The position numbers and the translations under genes are program-made. The notes under the pieces were generated by a model. It searched no databases, was not told where the DNA came from, and saw nothing but the letters and a program-made list of their open reading frames with translations. Of a stretch of DNA of 20,353 bases, positions 15,030 to 20,353 are shown piece by piece; the first letter of the stretch is position 1; each line of letters starts with the position of its first letter. Source of the DNA: SFWF01 sp045638145 (GTDB taxonomy: Bacteria; Bacillota; Clostridia; Oscillospirales; Acutalibacteraceae); the NCBI GenBank assembly GCA_045638145.1, contig JAZUAU010000003.1, forward strand, positions 1-20,353, written 5' to 3'.

Positions 15030-18000
15030 ATGGAAAACAAAACAAATGAAATTGAATTTGAATCTATAAAAATCGGTCTGGCTTCTCCTGAACAAATAAG
15101 AAGCTGGTCGTACGGCGAGGTTACCAAGCCCGAAACCATTAACTACCGTACCTTAAAGCCCGAGCAGGGAGGACTTTTCTGCGAAGCTATTTTCGGACCT
15201 CAGAAGGACTGGGAATGTCACTGTGGAAAGTATAAGAGAATCCGCTATAAGGGTAAGGTTTGCGAACGCTGCGGAGTTGAGGTTACTAGAGCAAAGGTAA
15301 GACGTGAGCGTATGGGCTCTATAGAACTCGCTGCTCCCGTATCTCACATTTGGTATTTCAAAACCATTCCTTCAAGAATGGGTCTTGCTCTTGACATTTC
15401 ACCCAAGGCACTAGAGCAGGTAATCTACTTCTCAAAGTATATCGTTACCAATCCCGGTAACACGGGCATTGAGAAGAAGACCATTCTTAATGAAAAGCAG
15501 TACCGCGAGTATAAAGATCTCCACTTCCAGGATAAGGAATTCACTGCAGAAATGGGCGCAGAGGCAGTCAAAAAGCTTCTCAGTGAAATTGACCTTGAGG
15601 CAACCTGCAAGGAGCTTCGTGAGGAACTCGAATCCGCTACAGGTCAGAAGAGAGTCAGAATTTTCAAAAGACTTGAAGTTTTAGAGGCATTTAAGGCTTC
15701 GGGCAATCGTCCCGAATGGATGATTCTTGATGTCATCCCGGTAATTCCACCCGATCTTCGTCCTATGGTACAGCTCGACGGCGGTAGATTTGCTACCTCC
15801 GACTTAAATGATCTTTACAGAAGAGTTATCAACCGAAACAACCGTCTCAGAAGGCTTCTAGACCTCAACGCTCCTGACATCATCGTCAGAAATGAGAAGA
15901 GAATGCTCCAGGAAGCTGTCGACGCTCTTATCGACAACGGTAGAAGAGGCAAGCCTGTTACAGGACCCAACAATCGTGCCCTAAAGTCGCTTTCCGATAT
16001 GCTGAAAGGTAAGCAGGGACGCTTCCGTCAGAACCTTCTCGGTAAGCGTGTTGACTATTCAGGACGTTCCGTTATCGTTGTAGGACCTGAACTTAAAATG
16101 TATCAGTGCGGACTTCCGAAGGAAATGGCTCTCGAGCTCTTTAAGCCCTTCGTAATGAAGCGCCTTGTTGAAACCAATTCTGCAACAAATATCAAGACCG
16201 CGAGAAAGATGGTTGAGCGTGCATCGGCAGAAATCTGGGACGCACTCGAAATGGTTATCAAGGAGCATCCTGTTCTTCTTAACCGTGCACCTACACTTCA
16301 CAGACTTGGTATTCAGGCATTTGAGCCTGTTCTTGTTGAGGGTAAGGCTATTAAGCTCCATCCTCTTGTATGTACCGCATACAACGCCGACTTTGACGGC
16401 GACCAGATGGCAGTTCACGTGCCTCTTTCCGCAGAGGCTCAGGCTGAAGCTCGCTTCTTAATGCTTGCTGCAAATAACCTTTTAAAGCCATCTGACGGAA
16501 AGCCGGTTGCGGTTCCTACTCAGGACATGGTTCTCGGTTCTTACTACCTTACACTTGTTAAGGCTGATGAATTGGGTGCAAATAAAGTATTTAAAGATAC
16601 TAACGAAGCTATTATGGCTTACAATGACGGGGTTGTGGGACTCCACGCTCCTATCCGTGTAAGATTTACTAAGAATGGTGTATCCAAGCTTGTTTGGTGT
16701 ACTGTTGGCTTCATCCTATTTAACGAGTCTATTCCTCAGGATATCGGCTTCGTTGACCGCTCTAACCCCGAGAACGAATTTGAACTTGAAATCTGCTTTA
16801 GGGTTAAAGACCCCACAAAGCTTACCGTTGATTCTAACGACGATGTTGTTCAGAATAAGGTTGGCAAGAAGCAGCTTGGAAAGATCATCGATGCTTGTAT
16901 TGCAAAGCACGGTACCTCCAAGGCTTCAATCGTTCTTGACAATATCAAGGCTACTGGCTTCAAGTTCTCTACAAAGGGTGCAATAACCGTTGCTGTCAGC
17001 GACGCAGTTATTCCTCCCGTAAAGGCAGAGCTTCTTGACAGTGCTGAAAAGCAGATTGACAAGGTTACCCGCAACTATAATCGTGGTCTTATCAGCAAGG
17101 AAGAGAAGAGCCGCCACGTAATCGAGATATGGAACAAGACTTCTGAAGATGTCGGTAACGCACTTAAGGACCACCTTGACGAATTCAATCCCATCTTCAT
17201 GATGGCGGACTCAGGCGCCCGTGGTTCTATGGCTCAGATTCGTCAGCTTGCTGGTATGCGCGGACTTATTTCTAATACCGCCGGTAAGGTTATCGAGGTT
17301 CCGATTCGTGATAGCTACCGTGAAGGACTTAACGTTCAGGAATACTTTATTTCCTCACGTGGTGCGCGTAAGGGACTTGCCGATACCGCTCTTCGTACAG
17401 CAGACTCTGGTTACCTTACCCGCCGTCTTGTTGACGTTGCTCAGGATGTTATCATCCGTGATGAAGATTGCGGAACCGAAACAGGTCTTGAAATTGCTTC
17501 TATTATGGATGGCAACCACGAGATTGAAAAGCTCTCAGAGCGTCTCGTTGGCAGATACCTCCTTAACGATTTTGTAGATGAGAGCACCGGCGAGGTTCTT
17601 GTGTCTAAGAACAAGATGATGACCGCTGCCGATGCAAAGAAGATTTGCGACACAGGCGTAGAAAAGGTAACAATCCGTTCCATTCTCTGCTGCCACAGCC
17701 ACCACGGCGTATGTATCAAGTGCTACGGTGCAAACCTTGCAACAGGCAGACCCGTTACCGTTGGCGAAGCTGTTGGTATCGTTGCTGCACAGTCTATCGG
17801 TGAGCCCGGTACACAGCTTACAATGAGAACCTTTCACACAGGAGGTATCGCATCTACCGAAGATATTACACAGGGTCTTCCCCGTGTTGAAGAGCTCTTC
17901 GAGGCTCGTCGTCCCAAGCGTTGCGGTCTTATCGCAAAGATTGACGGTCGCGTTCGCATTCAGGAAGAGAAGAAGAGCAATGTTATCGTTATTACAAACG

Positions 18001-18641
18001 ATGAGCTTGTCCGTGAAGAGAAGGTTGTAATTCCTTACGGAATCCGTCCTCTCGTAGCGGAAGGCGATTATGTCAAGGCAGGCGACCTGCTCATCCCCGG
18101 TGCTAAGTATCCTCAGGACATCTTAGAGGCTCAGGGCTCCGATGCAGTTCAGGAATATATCATTGCAGAGATTCAGAATGCATACCGTACTCAGGGTGTT
18201 GACATCAATGATAAGCACATCGAAGTTATCATCCGTCAGATGATGAGAAAGTTTGTTGTTACTGATTCGGGCAGCACAAGACTTCTTCAGGGCGTAAGCT
18301 ATGAGCTTGCTGAGGTATTTGCAGCCAACGAAGAGATCGAGTCAAGAATCGCCGCAGGCGAAACATACCTCGTACCCGCATCCTACACACAGACACTTCT
18401 TGGTATTACAAAGGCTTCTCTTGCAACAGAGTCGTTCCTTTCTGCAGCATCCTTCCAGGAGACCACAAGAGTTCTTACCGAAGCCGCTATCAAGGGCAAG
18501 GAAGACCCCCTCTTCGGTCTTAAGGAGAATGTTATTATTGGTAAGCTTGTTCCTGCGGGTACAGGTATGAAGTCGATGCATGTTCAGGATGAAGAACCTG
18601 CTGCTGAGGAAGTAACCGAAGAAGTAACTGTTACAGAATAA
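15030..18641 (+). CDS. rpoC: DNA-directed RNA polymerase subunit beta'
   Basis: RpoC carries the catalytic magnesium site: NADFDGDQ at residues 452-459 with the three aspartates D454, D456 and D458. The N-terminal zinc site is C63, C65, C78 and C81. The second zinc site uses C814, C888, C895 and C898, with an extra neighbouring cysteine at 887. The 1203-residue length is normal for Clostridia, and the tail is Glu-rich. The ATG has a full AAGGAGG site ten bases upstream and lies 19 bp after rpoB, so the two subunits are translated from one message. There is no terminator after it: the rpsL promoter begins eight bases past the stop codon. Confidence 0.98.
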   Translation: MENKTNEIEFESIKIGLASPEQIRSWSYGEVTKPETINYRTLKPEQGGLFCEAIFGPQKDWECHCGKYKRIRYKGKVCERCGVEVTRAKVRRERMGSIELAAPVSHIWYFKTIPSRMGLALDISPKALEQVIYFSKYIVTNPGNTGIEKKTILNEKQYREYKDLHFQDKEFTAEMGAEAVKKLLSEIDLEATCKELREELESATGQKRVRIFKRLEVLEAFKASGNRPEWMILDVIPVIPPDLRPMVQLDGGRFATSDLNDLYRRVINRNNRLRRLLDLNAPDIIVRNEKRMLQEAVDALIDNGRRGKPVTGPNNRALKSLSDMLKGKQGRFRQNLLGKRVDYSGRSVIVVGPELKMYQCGLPKEMALELFKPFVMKRLVETNSATNIKTARKMVERASAEIWDALEMVIKEHPVLLNRAPTLHRLGIQAFEPVLVEGKAIKLHPLVCTAYNADFDGDQMAVHVPLSAEAQAEARFLMLAANNLLKPSDGKPVAVPTQDMVLGSYYLTLVKADELGANKVFKDTNEAIMAYNDGVVGLHAPIRVRFTKNGVSKLVWCTVGFILFNESIPQDIGFVDRSNPENEFELEICFRVKDPTKLTVDSNDDVVQNKVGKKQLGKIIDACIAKHGTSKASIVLDNIKATGFKFSTKGAITVAVSDAVIPPVKAELLDSAEKQIDKVTRNYNRGLISKEEKSRHVIEIWNKTSEDVGNALKDHLDEFNPIFMMADSGARGSMAQIRQLAGMRGLISNTAGKVIEVPIRDSYREGLNVQEYFISSRGARKGLADTALRTADSGYLTRRLVDVAQDVIIRDEDCGTETGLEIASIMDGNHEIEKLSERLVGRYLLNDFVDESTGEVLVSKNKMMTAADAKKICDTGVEKVTIRSILCCHSHHGVCIKCYGANLATGRPVTVGEAVGIVAAQSIGEPGTQLTMRTFHTGGIASTEDITQGLPRVEELFEARRPKRCGLIAKIDGRVRIQEEKKSNVIVITNDELVREEKVVIPYGIRPLVAEGDYVKAGDLLIPGAKYPQDILEAQGSDAVQEYIIAEIQNAYRTQGVDINDKHIEVIIRQMMRKFVVTDSGSTRLLQGVSYELAEVFAANEEIESRIAAGETYLVPASYTQTLLGITKASLATESFLSAASFQETTRVLTEAAIKGKEDPLFGLKENVIIGKLVPAGTGMKSMHVQDEEPAAEEVTEEVTVTE

Positions 18642-18648
18642 AAAACTG

Positions 18649-18677
18649 TTGACAAGACTTGATTTTGGTGATAAAAT
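18649..18677 (+). promoter_or_regulatory. Promoter of the rpsL-rpsG-fusA operon
   Basis: TTGACA (18649-18654) and TAAAAT (18672-18677) with a 17-bp spacer give a start near 18684. It sits directly after the rpoC stop codon, so the operon can be transcribed from here and by read-through from rpoBC. Confidence 0.85.
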
Positions 18678-18683
18678 CATTTA

Positions 18684-18788
18684 GTATGTGAGATTGTGGG
18701 CCAAAACCCAGGGTCAACCTAATAAGATATAACGCAGGCGGAGAGCATCCGTCTGCGTCATATACATTTTATTATGAGGAGGTGCCAT
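18684..18788 (+). promoter_or_regulatory. Structured rpsL leader
   Basis: The predicted leader of about 105 nt holds a strong 11-bp hairpin (18732-18742 with 18748-18758, one G-U pair, 5-nt loop) and, upstream, a small TGGG/CCCA stem in GTGGGCCAAAACCCAGGG. No T-run follows the large hairpin, so it is not a simple terminator. The rpsL AGGAGG site lies 18 nt beyond it. Confidence 0.45.
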
Positions 18789-19214
18789 ATGCCGACCTTT
18801 AACCAGTTAGTACGCAGCGGAAGAGAGACAATCGAGAAGAAGGCTAAAGCTCCCGCGCTCCTTAAGGGTTATAACTCTATGAAGCGCTCTTTAACCGACA
18901 ACGATTCTCCTCAGAAGAGAGGCGTCTGCACTGCAGTTAAGACCGTAAGCCCCAAGAAGCCTAACTCTGCTCTTCGTAAGATTGCGAGAGTTCGTCTTTC
19001 TAACGGAATTGAAGTATCTGCTTATATTCCGGGTATCGGACACAACCTGCAGGAGCACAGCGTTGTTCTTATCCGTGGCGGCCGTGTTAAGGACCTGCCT
19101 GGTGTTCGTTACCATATCGTAAGAGGAACACTTGATGCTCAGGGCGTTGCCAAGAGAATGCAGTCTCGTTCTAAATACGGTGCAAAGCGTCCCAAGGCAG
19201 GCGCAGCAAAGTAA
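18789..19214 (+). CDS. rpsL: 30S ribosomal protein S12
   Basis: S12 lies at the decoding centre of the small ribosomal subunit. The 141-residue protein has the family start MPTFNQLVR, the PKKPNSALRK loop with K56 and K57, and RGGRVKDLPGVRYH with the conserved lysine and aspartate at 101-102. The lysines at which streptomycin-resistance changes usually occur are the ordinary ones. The ATG at 18789 is six bases after AGGAGG; an ATG at 18774 in the same frame overlaps that site and is rejected. The basic C-terminus (SKYGAKRPKAGAAK) is typical. The gene for an L7Ae-like protein, found between rpoC and rpsL in many Firmicutes, is absent. Confidence 0.97.
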   Translation: MPTFNQLVRSGRETIEKKAKAPALLKGYNSMKRSLTDNDSPQKRGVCTAVKTVSPKKPNSALRKIARVRLSNGIEVSAYIPGIGHNLQEHSVVLIRGGRVKDLPGVRYHIVRGTLDAQGVAKRMQSRSKYGAKRPKAGAAK

Positions 19215-19346
19215 GTTTTCTATTAAATTAAAAGAAACTAAAGCTGCATTTTTATCAAGCGGCGTTTATATACACGCTCAGCTTGGTACACACGGGAAAG
19301 ATTTTCGAGTACCTATGATATCATTATTGTGAAGGAGGGAAGAGAA
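19215..19346 (+). promoter_or_regulatory. Structured rpsL-rpsG spacer, candidate S7 operator
   Basis: The 132-nt spacer holds two consecutive foldable units. The first is AAGCTG...CAGCTT (19241-19246 with 19279-19284), enclosing AGCG/CGCT. The second is GGTAC...GTACC (19285-19289 with 19309-19313), enclosing a GGAAA/TTTTC stem. In E. coli the S12-S7 spacer is the site where S7 represses its own translation. Position and structure suggest the same here, but I cannot match the E. coli fold in detail. Confidence 0.4.
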
Positions 19347-19817
19347 GTGCCAAGAAGAGGTTTTGTTGCAAAACGTGACGTTTTGCCCGATCCTATGTAC
19401 AACTCTAAAATTGTTACTCGTCTTATCAACAATGTTATGCTTGACGGTAAGAAGGGAGTAGCACAGAAGATTGTATATGGTGCTTTCGACATTATTAACG
19501 AAAAGACAGGAAAAGAACCGTTAGAGGTTTTTGAGCAGGCTATGGAAAACGTAATGCCTTTGCTCGAGGTTAAGTCTGTCCGTAAGGGCGGTGCAACCTA
19601 TCAGGTTCCTTTTGAGGTTCGTCCCGAAAGAAAGCAGACTCTTGGTCTGCGTTGGCTCACCGCATACAGCCGCAAGCGTAATGAAAGAACTATGAAGGAA
19701 AGACTTGCAGGCGAGATTCTTGATGCTGTAAACGGCGTCGGCGGTGCTGCTAAGAAGCGTGAAGACGTTCATAAGATGGCCGAGGCCAACAAGGCATTCG
19801 CTCATTTCCGTTGGTAA
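19347..19817 (+). CDS. rpsG: 30S ribosomal protein S7
   Basis: S7 nucleates assembly of the head of the 30S subunit and binds 16S rRNA near the exit site. The 156-residue protein begins with the family sequence (M)PRRGFVAKRDVLPDP and contains RKGGATYQVPFEVRP and the C-terminal AHFRW. The start is GTG at 19347, eight bases after an AAGGAGG site; an upstream in-frame GTG at 19329 overlaps that site and is rejected. About 44% of its codons end in G or C, in line with the genes before it and well below fusA after it. fusA follows after 18 bp. Confidence 0.97.
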   Translation: MPRRGFVAKRDVLPDPMYNSKIVTRLINNVMLDGKKGVAQKIVYGAFDIINEKTGKEPLEVFEQAMENVMPLLEVKSVRKGGATYQVPFEVRPERKQTLGLRWLTAYSRKRNERTMKERLAGEILDAVNGVGGAAKKREDVHKMAEANKAFAHFRW

Positions 19818-19835
19818 TCACCAAGAGGTAAATAA

Positions 19836-20353
19836 ATGGCAAGACAGTATTCTCTGGCTAATACCAGAAACTTTGGCATCATGGCTCACATCGATGCCGG
19901 TAAGACCACCACTTCCGAGCGTATTCTGTTCTACACCGGTAAGAATTACAAGATCGGTGAGACCCATGACGGCTCCGCCACCATGGACTGGATGGCTCAG
20001 GAGCAGGAGCGTGGTATTACCATCACTTCCGCCGCAACCACCTGTTTCTGGAAAGGCTGTCGGCTGAACATCATTGACACCCCGGGCCACGTTGACTTCA
20101 CCGTTGAGGTTGAGCGTAGCCTGCGTGTTCTGGACGGTGCTGTTACCGTTCTTTGCGCTAAGGGTGGTGTCGAGCCCCAGACCGAGACCGTTTGGCGTCA
20201 GGCCGACGAGTACAAGGTCCCCCGTATGATCTACGTCAACAAGATGGACATCCTGGGTGCAGACTTCTACCGCGTTCTGACCATGATCGACGAGCGCCTG
20301 AAGTGCAACGCAGTGCCCATCCAGCTGCCCATCGGTTCCGAGTCCTGGTTCAA
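19836..20353 (+). CDS. fusA: Elongation factor G (N-terminal part, cut by right edge)
   Basis: EF-G is the GTPase that moves tRNAs and mRNA through the ribosome and, with RRF, recycles ribosomes. The first 172 codons are present. The P-loop AHIDAGKTT (17-25), the G2 region RGITIT (59-64), the G3 motif DTPGH (81-85) and the G4 motif NKMD (135-138) are all intact. The ATG is preceded by a modest AAGAGGT site. Codon use breaks sharply from the upstream genes: by my count about 71% of codons end in G or C (122 of 172) and 9 of 10 leucines are CTG, against about 44% and 1 of 11 in rpsG. This may reflect replacement from a relative or an assembly join. Absence of the stop codon is due to the window end. 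Confidence 0.97.
   Translation, partial: MARQYSLANTRNFGIMAHIDAGKTTTSERILFYTGKNYKIGETHDGSATMDWMAQEQERGITITSAATTCFWKGCRLNIIDTPGHVDFTVEVERSLRVLDGAVTVLCAKGGVEPQTETVWRQADEYKVPRMIYVNKMDILGADFYRVLTMIDERLKCNAVPIQLPIGSESWF

Noticed and set aside
11249..18641. Inteins or large lineage-specific insertions in RpoB or RpoC
   Set aside because: Both proteins have normal lengths and continuous conserved blocks.
1..20353. tRNA genes, rRNA genes and CRISPR arrays
   Set aside because: No tRNA-like TTCGA context, rRNA blocks or spaced identical repeats were found in the intergenic regions.

Overview
The window looks like chromosomal DNA of an uncultured, probably gut-associated Clostridia member (Bacillota, Oscillospirales-like). 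The basis is Gram-positive Shine-Dalgarno sites and TTGACA/TATAAT promoters, Clostridia-like RpoB, RpoC, S12 and S7, a fungal/archaeal-type Asd, an acyltransferase with a C-terminal zinc ribbon, and intergenic repeats resembling families I recall from gut Clostridia. Taxonomy is inferred from recall, not from a search.

Layout. (1) 2-3067 (+) is the 3' part of a large surface protein with repeated beta-rich modules and a C-terminal membrane anchor; it is cut by the left edge. (2) 3068-3437 has no gene but holds a promoter placed directly before a terminator and a strong bidirectional terminator. (3) 3438-4715 (-) is a PlsC-type acyltransferase with a zinc ribbon. (4) 4781-5087 is a non-coding inverted-repeat element. 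(5) 5093-7859 (-) is an asd-dapA-dapB operon leading from aspartyl phosphate to tetrahydrodipicolinate, for lysine and diaminopimelate. (6) Divergent from it, 8040-10607 (+) carries queA, tgt and yajC: queuosine tRNA modification and the Sec accessory protein. (7) 10692-11084 is an array of small structured repeats. (8) 11085-20353 (+) is the core expression cluster rpoB-rpoC-rpsL-rpsG-fusA, with strong promoters before rpoB and rpsL; fusA runs off the right edge.

Most of the window is housekeeping, and I see no convincing new defence, mobile or biosynthetic system. The points most worth checking are the inverted-repeat element at 4781-5087, the abrupt codon-usage change at the rpsG-fusA junction, the structured leaders before rpsL and rpsG, the candidate short transcript at about 3182-3236, the repeat array upstream of rpoB, and the modular surface protein.

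Several starts were set by Shine-Dalgarno position and family N-termini rather than by the longest frame: queA at 8040, yajC at 10278, rpoB at 11249, rpsL at 18789 and rpsG at 19347 (GTG).
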